Assembly: GCF_030315975.1 (NCBI RefSeq)
Contig: NZ_JASXSZ010000005.1
Span: 264,808-328,807, forward strand
Source of the DNA: Microbacterium candidum
GTDB lineage: Bacteria; Actinomycetota; Actinomycetes; Actinomycetales; Microbacteriaceae
Reading direction: 5' to 3'
DNA length: 64,000 nt
Shown: positions 1 through 7,714 of the stretch, in pieces
Position numbering within the stretch: the stretch's first letter is position 1
How the letters are laid out: each line of letters starts with the position of its first letter
The notes under the pieces: model-generated
The model's input: only the letters and a program-made list of their open reading frames with translations
Database searches by the model: none
What the model was told of the DNA's origin: nothing
Translations under genes and position numbers: made by a program

Positions 1-609
1 AAGCTCGTCGCATCGCCGTCGCCGATGACGGAGTTCCTGACGACTGAGGCGGGTTCGACGGTCAACACGCTCGTCAGCATCGGGATCGCGATCGCCGTCA
101 TCAACGCCGTGCTCGCGATCATCCTGCAGTTCGGTCGCACGCTGTTCTCCTCGGCCCGCGACCGCTCGTGGCCCGACGGGCTCAACCGCGCGTTCGGCCA
201 CATCCACCCGAAGCTGCGCACCCCGGTCGTCGCGACGCTCGTCGTGGGCGTGATCTCGGCGCTGTGCCTGTGGCTCGTCCCGTTCGACGTGCTGCTCGTC
301 GCGACGAGTGCAGGCATCGTGATCCTGTACGCGCTGGTGGGCCTCGCGGCCTTGATCGGTCGCATCAACCACACGACGGATGCGGCCGAATACCGGATGC
401 GGTGGTGGCCGGCAGCCCCCATCCTCATGATCGTCGCGACACTCGTCATCCTCGTGATGACCGTCATCGCCGACTGGGTCCCGGTCGCCGTCGCGGTCGG
501 CATCTTCGCCGCCGGCCTGATCTACTACGTGCTGTACCTGCGCGGGAAGCCCGACCGCTGGACGCTGCCGGAACCGGCGGACGAGGAACTGGAAGAGGAG
601 ACCGCATGA
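1..609 (+). CDS. APC-family amino acid permease, C-terminal part (5' end outside window)
   Basis: The reading frame is open from base 1, so this is the 3' end of a gene that starts upstream. The roughly 200 visible residues contain about five hydrophobic segments, separated by a cytoplasmic loop with an SSARDRSWPDGL stretch followed by HPKLRTPVVA. That loop is typical of the APC amino acid/polyamine permease superfamily, between TM8 and TM9. The tail is acidic (EPADEELEEETA). The stop overlaps the start of the next gene (ATGA), so the permease is probably co-transcribed and translationally coupled with the peptidase and decarboxylase that follow. That suggests uptake of a substrate processed by them. 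The exact substrate cannot be read from the sequence. Confidence 0.85.
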   Translation, partial: KLVASPSPMTEFLTTEAGSTVNTLVSIGIAIAVINAVLAIILQFGRTLFSSARDRSWPDGLNRAFGHIHPKLRTPVVATLVVGVISALCLWLVPFDVLLVATSAGIVILYALVGLAALIGRINHTTDAAEYRMRWWPAAPILMIVATLVILVMTVIADWVPVAVAVGIFAAGLIYYVLYLRGKPDRWTLPEPADEELEEETA

Positions 610-1712
610 CCCGCGCGCGCGACCTGGGCTTCGTCGAGGGGGGACGCCCCGGCGAGCACAACGCCATCACCGACGTCCCCGGCGTCGAGGTCGGTCTCAT
701 CACGCTCATCGAGGATCGCGATGATATCCGGGTACGCACCGGCGTGACGGCGATCCTGCCTCGAGGGAAGGGGGATGCGGCGGCCCCGGTGGCCGCCGGC
801 ATCCACTCCCTGAACGGCAACGGGGAGATGACCGGGTCGGTGTGGATCGCGGAGGCGGGAAGCCTGTCGACACCCGTACTCATCACCAACACGCATTCGG
901 TCGGCGCCGCGCACGAGGGATCGATCCGGTGGATGCTGGACCACGTTCCCGGTGCGTCGGATCAGTGGCTGCTGCCGGTCGTGGCCGAGACGTGGGACGG
1001 CGTGCTCAACGACATCAACGGTCTGCACGTGCGGCCCGAGCACGCGGTGGCGGCCCTGGATGCGGCGACCTCCGGTCCCGTGGCGGAGGGCGCCGTCGGC
1101 GGCGGCACGGGCATGATGTGCTACGAGTTCAAGGGCGGATCGGGCACCGCGTCGCGCATCGTGCCGCTCGGCGGCGAGGAGTACACCGTCGGAGTCTTCC
1201 TGCAGGCCAACTTCGGGTCGATGGAGGAGCTCGTCGTGCGCGGCGTGCGAGTCGGTCCGACGCTCGCCGCCGAACTCGCAGCTGCGCCACCCGTCGTGCC
1301 TGCGGGCGTGCCCGCGGGCGTCCCGGCGGGAGCCGGGAGCGTCATCGTCGTCGTGGCGACCGATGCTCCGCTCCTGCCCGCCCAGTGCACGGCGCTCGCG
1401 CGGCGCGTGTCGCTCGGGCTGGCGCGCACGGGCACGGCCGGATCGCATTTCTCCGGCGACATCTTCCTCGCATTCTCGACGGGGAATCGCGGCGCGCTCG
1501 CGAGCCGCTTCCCGGCGGACGCGTCGTTCGAACTCGACGAGCTGCGGACGATCCCGTGGGGCCGGATGGACCCGCTGTACACCGCGGTCGTCGAAGCAAC
1601 CGAGGAGGCCGTGCTCAACGTGCTCGTCGCGGCCGAGACCATGGTGGGGCACCGGAAGACGGCCGTCGCACTCCCCGTCGATCGGCTGCGGGAGCTGCTC
1701 GCTCTCGGCTGA
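606..1712 (+). CDS. P1 family peptidase (DmpA / L-aminopeptidase D-esterase type)
   Basis: Predicted 368-aa member of the DmpA/P1 family, N-terminal nucleophile enzymes that release N-terminal residues from peptides or amides after self-cleavage. N-terminal ITDVPGVEVGL and the GGGTGMMCYEFKGG segment are family signatures. The expected autocleavage site is the Gly-Ser in GAGSVIVVVATDAPL, which makes Ser245 the nucleophile at the start of the beta chain. Immediately before it is a proline/alanine repeat (VPAG three times), an unusual linker that would lie at the C-terminus of the alpha chain. The start is the ATG overlapping the permease stop, and an earlier in-frame start inside the permease is unlikely. 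Cytoplasmic, since no signal peptide is visible. Confidence 0.88.
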   Translation: MTRARDLGFVEGGRPGEHNAITDVPGVEVGLITLIEDRDDIRVRTGVTAILPRGKGDAAAPVAAGIHSLNGNGEMTGSVWIAEAGSLSTPVLITNTHSVGAAHEGSIRWMLDHVPGASDQWLLPVVAETWDGVLNDINGLHVRPEHAVAALDAATSGPVAEGAVGGGTGMMCYEFKGGSGTASRIVPLGGEEYTVGVFLQANFGSMEELVVRGVRVGPTLAAELAAAPPVVPAGVPAGVPAGAGSVIVVVATDAPLLPAQCTALARRVSLGLARTGTAGSHFSGDIFLAFSTGNRGALASRFPADASFELDELRTIPWGRMDPLYTAVVEATEEAVLNVLVAAETMVGHRKTAVALPVDRLRELLALG

Positions 1713-1788
1713 TCCGGAGCCCGTGGCGCGAAGGGCGCGGACGTGACACCATGAGCGAGCCGCACCGCGGCCCGATCGAGGAGGACCA

Positions 1789-3156
1789 GTGACCGCATCC
1801 GACAGCGCACGCATGCACGACGTCTCCGAGGAGACGGCTGCCATCGTCGATCTCGTCCTCGAGTACTCCCGGTCGCGGCTCCTGGCGAGCGACACCCCGC
1901 TCGACAAGCCGCTGTCCGAGGCGGAGCTGGCCCGCCTCGCCGGGCGCACCATCCGCGAAGAGGGGATCGGCGCCCGCAAGGCGCTCGGCATCTTCGAGCA
2001 TGTGCTGGCTCCGGCCTGCATCTCGACCGACGATCCGGGCTATCTCTCCTTCATCCCGAGCGCCCCCACGAAGGCGTCCGCGGCGTTCGACGTCATCGTC
2101 TCGGCGAGCGCGCTGTACGGCGGATCGTGGCTCGAGGGCGCGGGCGCGGTGCACGCGGAGAACGAGGTGCTCCGCTGGCTCGCCGCCGAGTTCGGGCTGC
2201 CCGAGGGGGCCGGCGGAGTGTTCGTGCAGGGCGGCACGCTCGGCAACCTCTCCGCGCTCGTCGCGGCGCGCGACACCGCGCGCCGGGCCGGCAAGAATCC
2301 CGAGCGGTTCGCGATGGTCTGCAGCGTCGAAGCGCACTCGTCGAACAAGTCCGCGGCGAAGGTGATGGATGTGGACGTCATCGCCGTCCCGGCGGGGGAG
2401 GACGGCATCCTCCGCGCCGATGTCGTGCGCGCCGCCCTGGACGAGCACGGCGACCGCGTCTTCGCGGTCGTGGCGACCGCCGGGTCGACGAACTTCGGCA
2501 TCGTCGACGACATCGCCGGCATCGCCGCGCTCAAGGACGAATACGACTTCTGGCTGCACATCGACGGGGCGTACGGGCTCGCCGGGATGCTGTCGCCGGT
2601 GACGCGGGAGCTGTTCACGGGCGTCGGTCGCGCCGACTCGCTCGTCGTCGACCCGCACAAGTGGCTGTTCGCGCCCTTCGACGCGTGCGCGCTCATCTAC
2701 CGGGATCCCGAGCAGGGCCGACGCGCGCACACGCAGCACGCCGAGTATCTCGATACCCTGACCGACACGGACGACTGGAGTCCCTCCGACTACGCCTACC
2801 ACCTGACGCGCCGCCCGCGCGGTCTTCCGCTGTGGTTCTCGCTGGCGACGTACGGCGCGGGCGTGTATCGGGACGCGGTGACGCATGGGATCGAGCTGGC
2901 GCGGCGGATCGCTGACGAGATCGAGGCGCGGCCCGAGCTGAGCCTCGTCCGCCAGCCGATGCTGTCGGTGGTCGTGTTCGAGCGCGAGGGCTGGACGAAG
3001 GAGGACTACAACCGCTGGTCGGCGGAGCTCCTCGACGACCAGCACGCGTTCGTCACGCCCAGCTCGCATGCGGGTCGCACCAACGCACGCTTCGCGATCC
3101 TCAATCCGCGCACGTCGTTCGAGCAGCTGGTCGAGATCCTCGACACGATGAAGTGA
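1789..3156 (+). CDS. PLP-dependent group II decarboxylase (aromatic-L-amino-acid/tyrosine decarboxylase-like)
   Basis: A 455-aa fold-type I PLP enzyme. The PLP lysine lies in VVDPHKWLFAPFDACALIYR, the hallmark of pyridoxal-dependent decarboxylases of the aromatic amino acid, glutamate and histidine group. Other family features are YLSFIPSAPTKAS near residue 85, the GGTLGNLSAL phosphate-binding segment and HIDGAYGLAG with the ring-stacking Asp. It starts at a GTG preceded by a GAGGAGG Shine-Dalgarno at about 1778. It follows the permease and peptidase by 76 bp on the same strand, so a role in amino-acid or amine metabolism after uptake and peptide cleavage is a reasonable inference. The substrate amino acid is not determined. 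Confidence 0.85.
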   Translation: MTASDSARMHDVSEETAAIVDLVLEYSRSRLLASDTPLDKPLSEAELARLAGRTIREEGIGARKALGIFEHVLAPACISTDDPGYLSFIPSAPTKASAAFDVIVSASALYGGSWLEGAGAVHAENEVLRWLAAEFGLPEGAGGVFVQGGTLGNLSALVAARDTARRAGKNPERFAMVCSVEAHSSNKSAAKVMDVDVIAVPAGEDGILRADVVRAALDEHGDRVFAVVATAGSTNFGIVDDIAGIAALKDEYDFWLHIDGAYGLAGMLSPVTRELFTGVGRADSLVVDPHKWLFAPFDACALIYRDPEQGRRAHTQHAEYLDTLTDTDDWSPSDYAYHLTRRPRGLPLWFSLATYGAGVYRDAVTHGIELARRIADEIEARPELSLVRQPMLSVVVFEREGWTKEDYNRWSAELLDDQHAFVTPSSHAGRTNARFAILNPRTSFEQLVEILDTMK

Positions 3157-3179
3157 GGCAGGCCGATAGCATCGACAGC

Positions 3180-3209
3180 ATGACGACGTCCACGGTCACG
3201 CATGTCTGA
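3180..3209 (+). CDS. Possible 9-codon leaderless upstream ORF
   Basis: A TAGCAT -10-like box (3167-3172) lies 7 nt before this ATG, the spacing seen at other apparently leaderless genes in this window. The ORF reads MTTSTVTHV and stops at 3207-3209, overlapping the start codon of the next gene (3202) in another frame. It could couple or tune translation of that gene. It is too short for coding statistics, so it is a candidate only. Confidence 0.35.
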   Translation: MTTSTVTHV

Positions 3210-3711
3210 CGCAGACCTCCACATCACGCCGCGGGTCGGCCGCATCCTGACCTCGGAAGAGGCGATCTACGGACTCATCCTCGTCTCGGGCATGCTGGCG
3301 GTCAGCGCGGCCGCCAAGGAGACGGCGTGGGACACCCTCGCCGTCGTCGTCGTGACCGTCGTCGTCTTCTTCGCCGCCCACGTCTATGCGGGCACACTCG
3401 GGAGGCTCGCCGCGACCAGCGGGCATGCGGGCGTGAAGGCGAGTCTGGGGGCCGCTGCCAGTCACTCGGTCGGCATGGTCTACGCATCGCTTCCGGCCAT
3501 CATCTTCCTGGTGCTGGGTGCGACGAGAGCCATCGACGACGTCCTGGCGGAGTGGGCCGCGCTCATCGCGAACACGATCATGCTCGGGGTGCTCGGCTGG
3601 ATCGCTGTCGCCGGCTGGACCAAGCACTGGGCGCCGCGCATCCTGAGCGCGCTCGTCACGGCCGCGTTCGGCGGCATCCTGATCCTTCTCAAGGCGGTCG
3701 TCACGCACTGA
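3202..3711 (+). CDS. Predicted membrane protein, about four TM segments
   Basis: A 169-aa protein with hydrophobic segments around residues 25-40, 48-65, 90-107 and 115-160 and no motif I can assign. It looks like an integral membrane protein of the cytoplasmic membrane. No good Shine-Dalgarno precedes the ATG. A nine-codon ORF begins 22 nt upstream and terminates just inside this gene. A short stretch (3712-3747) separates it from the Fpg-like gene. Function unknown. Confidence 0.75.
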   Translation: MSDADLHITPRVGRILTSEEAIYGLILVSGMLAVSAAAKETAWDTLAVVVVTVVVFFAAHVYAGTLGRLAATSGHAGVKASLGAAASHSVGMVYASLPAIIFLVLGATRAIDDVLAEWAALIANTIMLGVLGWIAVAGWTKHWAPRILSALVTAAFGGILILLKAVVTH

Positions 3712-3747
3712 TCGGTCGGTGTCGGCGCCCGGTGGCACACTGGACGC

Positions 3748-4563
3748 ATGCCCGAGTCGCCCGAGGTGCAGGCGCTCGCCGATGAACTCGGAGAGCGGCT
3801 GCACGGCCGTGCCTTCTCCGGCGGCGAGTTCGAAGAGTTCCGTGTCCTGAAGACGCCGGCGAGGCCGCTCGCTTCGGTCGCAGGGCGCAGCGTCGCCCGA
3901 GTGCGCCGGTTCGGCAAGCACGTCGACCTCGAGATGGATGACGGCAGCCACCTCGTCGTGAGCTTCGGGCGCGCCGGCTGGGCGGCCTGGGCTCCGGTCG
4001 CAGCCGATGCCCCCGCTCCGGTGGTCGCGCACTTCGCGTTCGACGGTGCGGATCTCGAACTGACGGATGCGGGCGCCTGGCTCTCCCTCGGCGTGTCGGT
4101 CGTCGACGATCCGTCAGAGGTCTCGACGATCGCCAAGCTCGGGGCGGACCCGCTCGCTCCCGGATACTCGCGCGCGGACTTCGATCGGGTGGTCGGGTCG
4201 CGCCGCAAGCAGGTGAAGGCGCTGCTGCAGGAGCAGGAGTCGTTCGCCGGCATCGGCAATGCGTACTCCGACGAGATCCTGCACACCGCGAAGATCGCGC
4301 CGCTCGCTCACGCGGCCGCACTGTCCGGTGACGAGCGTGACCGTCTGTACGAGGCCGTGGTGAGCGTGATGGGGGATGCGACGGCGGCGCGTCGCGGCAT
4401 CCCGATCGATCAGCTCAAGGCCGAGAAGGTCGCCTCCATGCGCGTGCACGGCCGCACAGGGGAGGCCTGCCCGGTGTGCGGGACCACGATCGAGGATCTG
4501 CCTGGCGCGAGCGGCTCGTCGAGCGCGCAGTACTGCCCGTTCTGCCAGTCCGAGCCGGCCTGA
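3748..4563 (+). CDS. Fpg/Nei family DNA glycosylase
   Basis: A 271-aa base-excision-repair glycosylase/AP lyase homologue. It begins MPESPEVQAL, providing the N-terminal Pro nucleophile and Glu after Met removal. A conserved Lys appears in RRFGKHVDLEM. The helix-two-turn-helix signature is seen in SFAGIGNAYSDEIL. The C-terminal zinc finger is complete: HGRTGEACPVCG, then YCPFCQ (two CxxC pairs). A residue where Fpg normally has Met-Thr-Gly is replaced by FGRAGWAAW, so this is a divergent actinobacterial branch rather than canonical MutM, and lesion preference is uncertain. CACACT plus 6 nt precedes the ATG, suggesting leaderless expression. Confidence 0.88.
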   Translation: MPESPEVQALADELGERLHGRAFSGGEFEEFRVLKTPARPLASVAGRSVARVRRFGKHVDLEMDDGSHLVVSFGRAGWAAWAPVAADAPAPVVAHFAFDGADLELTDAGAWLSLGVSVVDDPSEVSTIAKLGADPLAPGYSRADFDRVVGSRRKQVKALLQEQESFAGIGNAYSDEILHTAKIAPLAHAAALSGDERDRLYEAVVSVMGDATAARRGIPIDQLKAEKVASMRVHGRTGEACPVCGTTIEDLPGASGSSSAQYCPFCQSEPA

Positions 4564-4575
4564 TCCGGGCCCGGC

Positions 4576-4581
4576 TACGAT
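4576..4581 (+). promoter_or_regulatory. Predicted -10 box (TACGAT), leaderless
   Basis: TACGAT ends 6 nt before the ATG at 4588, placing the likely transcription start on or next to the start codon. A GGAGG lies inside the interval and could act as a ribosome site only if transcription starts further upstream. Confidence 0.45.
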
Positions 4582-4587
4582 GGAGGC

Positions 4588-4707
4588 ATGGCAACCTCGT
4601 CGCTTCCCACCCCGCAGTTGCAGCCCGTCCCGCTCGAGCAGAACCTCCTCGCGGTGATCGAAGACGGCGCGGCGTGCTGCGGCGCCGACGGCTGCTGCAG
4701 CATCTGA
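4588..4707 (+). CDS. Small cysteine-rich peptide, 39 aa, unrecognised
   Basis: A 39-codon ORF starting MATSSLPTPQLQPVPLEQ and ending in a cysteine cluster, AACCGADGCCSI. Nearly every third codon position is G or C, as in neighbouring real genes, and a promoter-like TACGAT and GGAGG precede it, so I regard it as genuine. The four cysteines in two adjacent pairs (CC-x4-CC) are reminiscent of metal-binding or post-translationally modified peptides. No recognisable modification enzyme is adjacent: upstream is the Fpg-like glycosylase and downstream, convergent, an AhpD-like protein. No signal peptide. Function unknown. Confidence 0.6.
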   Translation: MATSSLPTPQLQPVPLEQNLLAVIEDGAACCGADGCCSI

Positions 4708-4724
4708 GTTCCGCTGTCCGCGCG

Positions 4725-5300
4725 TCAGCGCGTGGGTGACAGCAGCGCGTCGACGAGCTCGGGGGAGAGCCCCGGAACGTCCTCCAGCGGCACGGCGAGC
4801 GCCTGCAGCGACCGTGAGAAGTAGTTGCGCGCCCCGGCCGCGAGCGTGATGTCGACGATCTGCCGGTCGGTGAATCCGTGGTCTCGCAGCGACTGGGAGT
4901 CCGCATCCGTCATGCCGGCTGCATCCGTCGACATCTTCTCCGCGTACGCCATGACCGCGACGTCCGCGGGCGACAGATCGGCGTCGCGGTAGTCGACGGC
5001 CGCACGCTGCAGCTGCTCCTCGTCCATTGCGGCCGCGCGCAGCGTCTTGCGCCCGTGGGCGAGCAGGCAGTGCCGGGAACGGATGCCGCGCGCGGCGCCC
5101 AGCGTTGCGAGTTCGTACGTGCGCACGCCGATCGACGGCACGATCGCGCGGATCAGCGCTTCGAACGCTTCGTGCGCCTCCGGGTTGATCGCCATCACGC
5201 GCGTGTAGGCGAACACGAACCCGTCGGTCTTGATGTCTCCGGCATACATGTCGGCGACGTGACCCGTCGCATCCGACTCGGCGGGCGGTTCGACGATCAT
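4725..5300 (-). CDS. AhpD-like / carboxymuconolactone decarboxylase family protein with altered CxxC
   Basis: A 191-aa all-helical AhpD-fold protein, of the type annotated as peroxidase-related enzyme. The family motif E-x(n)-CxxC-x3-H appears as RSRHCLLAH: the second cysteine (Cys78) and histidine (His82) are present but the first cysteine is Ser75. A classical AhpD thiol-relay disulfide could therefore not form inside one chain, and the enzyme may act differently or through an intermolecular disulfide. The start is the ATG at 5300 behind an AAGGGG sequence. It converges on the small Cys-rich peptide gene 17 bp away and lies downstream of the MFS exporter, separated from it by a strong hairpin. 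Confidence 0.8.
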   Translation of the reverse strand: MIVEPPAESDATGHVADMYAGDIKTDGFVFAYTRVMAINPEAHEAFEALIRAIVPSIGVRTYELATLGAARGIRSRHCLLAHGRKTLRAAAMDEEQLQRAAVDYRDADLSPADVAVMAYAEKMSTDAAGMTDADSQSLRDHGFTDRQIVDITLAAGARNYFSRSLQALAVPLEDVPGLSPELVDALLSPTR

Positions 5301-5313
5301 CGAGGTCCCCTTC

Positions 5314-5353
5314 CTTCGTCCCCGGCCACCACGCTAGGGGGCCGGGGACGAAG
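5314..5353. terminator. 14-bp perfect hairpin between MFS and AhpD-like genes
   Basis: Arms 5314-5327 and 5340-5353 are perfect reverse complements (CTTCGTCCCCGGCC) with a 12-nt loop. The hairpin is 11 nt after the MFS stop on the minus strand and 13 nt before the AhpD-like start. There is no U tract, but the stability fits an actinobacterial terminator. It could also influence the AhpD-like 5' leader. Confidence 0.6.
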
Positions 5354-5364
5354 ATGACAGGGGG

Positions 5365-6912
5365 TCAGTGCGCGGCGGGCGTCCCCTCGCCGCCGGCGTG
5401 GGTGAGGTCGTCGGCCGGCTTCCGGACGAGGAACGCGCCGACGAGCATCGGCAGCGCCACGATCGCCGCGGTGACGAAGGCCGCGTGCGTGCCCGCCGCC
5501 TGGGCCGCGGCGGGGTCTGCGCCCGCCGCAGTGGCACTCGCGGTCGCCGCCGCCATCACGCCGAACATCAGCGCGATGCCCGCGGCTCCTGCAACCTGCT
5601 GGAGCGTGCCGAGGACCGCCGAGCCGTAGGAGTAGAACCGCGGCTCGAGCGAGCCGAGAGAGGCGGTGAACAGCGGTGTGAACGACAGCGCGAGGCCGAA
5701 CGACAGGACGGTCTGCACGACGGCGACGAGCCACACCGGCGTCGTCGCGCCGAAGGTCGTGTAGACCCACAGCATCGCCGTCGTGATGATCGCACCCGGA
5801 ACGAGGAGGATTGTCGTCCCCCGGCGGTCGTAGATGCGCCCGATGATCGGGCCCGCGAGCCCCATGGCGAGCGCACCGGGGAGGACGACGAGACCCGTCG
5901 TGAGCGAGTCGATCTTCACGACGTCCTGCAGGTAGTACGGCACGACCGTGATCGCGCCGAAGAAGGCCATCGACATGACGCCCATCTGCGCGATCGACAG
6001 GGAGAAGTTGGCACTCCGGAAGACGCGCAGGTCGAGCAGGGCGTCGTCCTTGCGCTGGAGCACGATCTGGCGCCAGCCGAACAGCAGCAGCGCGATCACG
6101 CCCACGACGAGCGACACGACCAGTGTGATCGTCGCGGTGGCGGCGGCGGCCGCCGCATCCGTCGCGCCGCCGTGACCGCCGGCGCCCAGCTGGCTGAGGC
6201 CGAACACGAGGCCGCCGAATCCCAAGGCGGAGAGGATGACAGAGAGCACGTCGATCGGCGCCTTCGTCGTCTCCCCGAGGTTGTGGATCCATCGTGCGCC
6301 GACGAACAGCGCGACGAGGGCCACCGGAAGGACGACGCCGAAGATCCAGCGCCACTCGAAGTTGTTGAGGATGGCGCCGGCGAGCGTCGGGCCGATCGCC
6401 GGGGCGAGCGACATGACGATGCTGACCCGGCCCATCATGCGGCCGCGGATCGCGGCCGGGACGACGGTCATGAGCGTCGTCATGAGCAGCGGCATCATGA
6501 TCGCGGTGCCGGAGGCCTGCACGACGCGGGCGACGAGCAGCATCGGGAATCCCGGCGACAGGAACGCGATGAGCGTGCCTGTGGAGAAGAGCCCCATCGC
6601 GGCGATGAACATCGCGCGCGTCGTGAAGCGCTGCAGGAGGAAGCCGGTGATCGGGATCACGACCGCCATCGTCAGCATGAAGGCGGTGGTCAGCCACTGG
6701 GCGGCGAGCGGGGTGATGCCGAGGTCTCGGATGAGGTGCGGGATCGCCACACCCATCGTCGTCTCGTTGAGGATCGCGACGAACGCGGCCGCCAGGAGCA
6801 GCCAGATGACGCGGCTCTCGCGCGCGGGAATGGTGACGGCGGCGGCGCGGGCGCCGCCGGACGAGGACGGGATGTCTGAAGGTGTGAGGTCGGTGTCAGT
6901 GGTGGCGGCCAT
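5365..6912 (-). CDS. MFS drug exporter, DHA2 (EmrB/QacA) family
   Basis: A 515-aa polytopic protein with about 14 hydrophobic segments, the size and topology of DHA2 multidrug/proton antiporters. Motif-like features include AILNETTMGVAIPHLIRDL in TM1, QWLTTAFMLTMAVVIP in TM2, and the RVVQASGTAIMMPLL and RGRMMGRVSIVMSLAPAIGPTLAG motif C region of TM5 (GxxxGPxxGG-like). The N-terminus is cytoplasmic and polar. It is transcribed alone toward the AhpD-like gene, with a strong hairpin at its end. No adjacent regulator is seen, so the regulation and the substrate are unknown. Confidence 0.88.
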   Translation of the reverse strand: MAATTDTDLTPSDIPSSSGGARAAAVTIPARESRVIWLLLAAAFVAILNETTMGVAIPHLIRDLGITPLAAQWLTTAFMLTMAVVIPITGFLLQRFTTRAMFIAAMGLFSTGTLIAFLSPGFPMLLVARVVQASGTAIMMPLLMTTLMTVVPAAIRGRMMGRVSIVMSLAPAIGPTLAGAILNNFEWRWIFGVVLPVALVALFVGARWIHNLGETTKAPIDVLSVILSALGFGGLVFGLSQLGAGGHGGATDAAAAAATATITLVVSLVVGVIALLLFGWRQIVLQRKDDALLDLRVFRSANFSLSIAQMGVMSMAFFGAITVVPYYLQDVVKIDSLTTGLVVLPGALAMGLAGPIIGRIYDRRGTTILLVPGAIITTAMLWVYTTFGATTPVWLVAVVQTVLSFGLALSFTPLFTASLGSLEPRFYSYGSAVLGTLQQVAGAAGIALMFGVMAAATASATAAGADPAAAQAAGTHAAFVTAAIVALPMLVGAFLVRKPADDLTHAGGEGTPAAH

Positions 6913-7013
6913 GGGTCGTCTCCTCTGGAGATTCGTTTACCAGCGTTGCATATGGAGGGGCTGCGAAAAGCGGCAGTGACGAGAGTAACGGCAGGGTCGG
7001 ACATCGCATTCCG

Positions 7014-7032
7014 CGAATCGTGAAACGATTCG
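7014..7032. promoter_or_regulatory. Palindrome just upstream of the DUF1345 gene
   Basis: CGAATCG-tgaaa-CGATTCG ends 3 nt before the ATG at 7036 and overlaps an AACGAT box 6 nt from the start codon. It may be a repressor operator over a leaderless promoter, or a simple hairpin. Confidence 0.4.
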
Positions 7033-7035
7033 GAT

Positions 7036-7677
7036 ATGACCACCCCTCCGCTGCGCCACACCGTGCGAGTCCACTTCGCGGTGTCGATCGTGGCGGGAGT
7101 GATCGGCGGCGTCATCATCGGGTTCCTGCTGGGTGCGGCCCCCGGTCTGCTCAGCGGATGGACGATCCTCGCGCTCGTGAACGTCGCCTGGATCCTCTCC
7201 GTCGTCTGGAACATGGATGCCGCCCAGACCCGCGCGCACGCGATCGCCGAGGACCCGGGGAGGCGCACCGCGCGCCTCATCGCCACGGTCGGATCCGTCG
7301 TGAGCCTCGCGGCCGTCGCGGTCGTGATCATCCAGGCGCGGCACGCGGCGCCCGGTCTGTCGTTCCTGCTCGCCGGCATCGCTGTGCTGAGCGTCGCGTC
7401 GTCCTGGGCGCTCATCCAGGTCGACTACATGCTGCGGTACGCCCGCGTCTATTACGCGGAGCCGGTCGGCGGCATCGTCTTCAACCAGGACGAGGACCCG
7501 ATGTACTCCGACTTCGGGTACTTCTCGGTCGGCCTCGGCATGACCTATCAGGTTGCCGATACCAACGTGCGGTCGAATGAGATCCGTCGCATCGTCATCG
7601 CCCAGACGCTCATCGCATACCTGTTCGGCGCGGTGATCCTCGCGACAGTGATCAATCTCGTGACGGGACTCGGATGA
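7036..7677 (+). CDS. DUF1345 family membrane protein
   Basis: A 213-aa protein with about five hydrophobic segments and the strongly conserved DUF1345 signature FNQDEDPMYSDFGYFS followed by GLGMTYQVADTNVRSNEIRR and a last TM helix LIAYLFGAVILATVINL. The family is widespread in Actinobacteria and Proteobacteria and its function is not known. It stands alone, divergent from the MFS exporter with about 120 bp between them. Its 37-bp distance to the following ABC exporter allows co-transcription. Confidence 0.85.
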   Translation: MTTPPLRHTVRVHFAVSIVAGVIGGVIIGFLLGAAPGLLSGWTILALVNVAWILSVVWNMDAAQTRAHAIAEDPGRRTARLIATVGSVVSLAAVAVVIIQARHAAPGLSFLLAGIAVLSVASSWALIQVDYMLRYARVYYAEPVGGIVFNQDEDPMYSDFGYFSVGLGMTYQVADTNVRSNEIRRIVIAQTLIAYLFGAVILATVINLVTGLG

Positions 7678-7714
7678 TGAAGCGGATGCCGCGGATGACG
7701 GGGAGGCGCCCCTG

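Noticed and set aside
1282..1340. Possible frameshift or insertion in the DmpA-type peptidase at the VPAG repeats
   Set aside because: The frame stays open and the catalytic Gly-Ser follows directly, so this looks like a linker variation.
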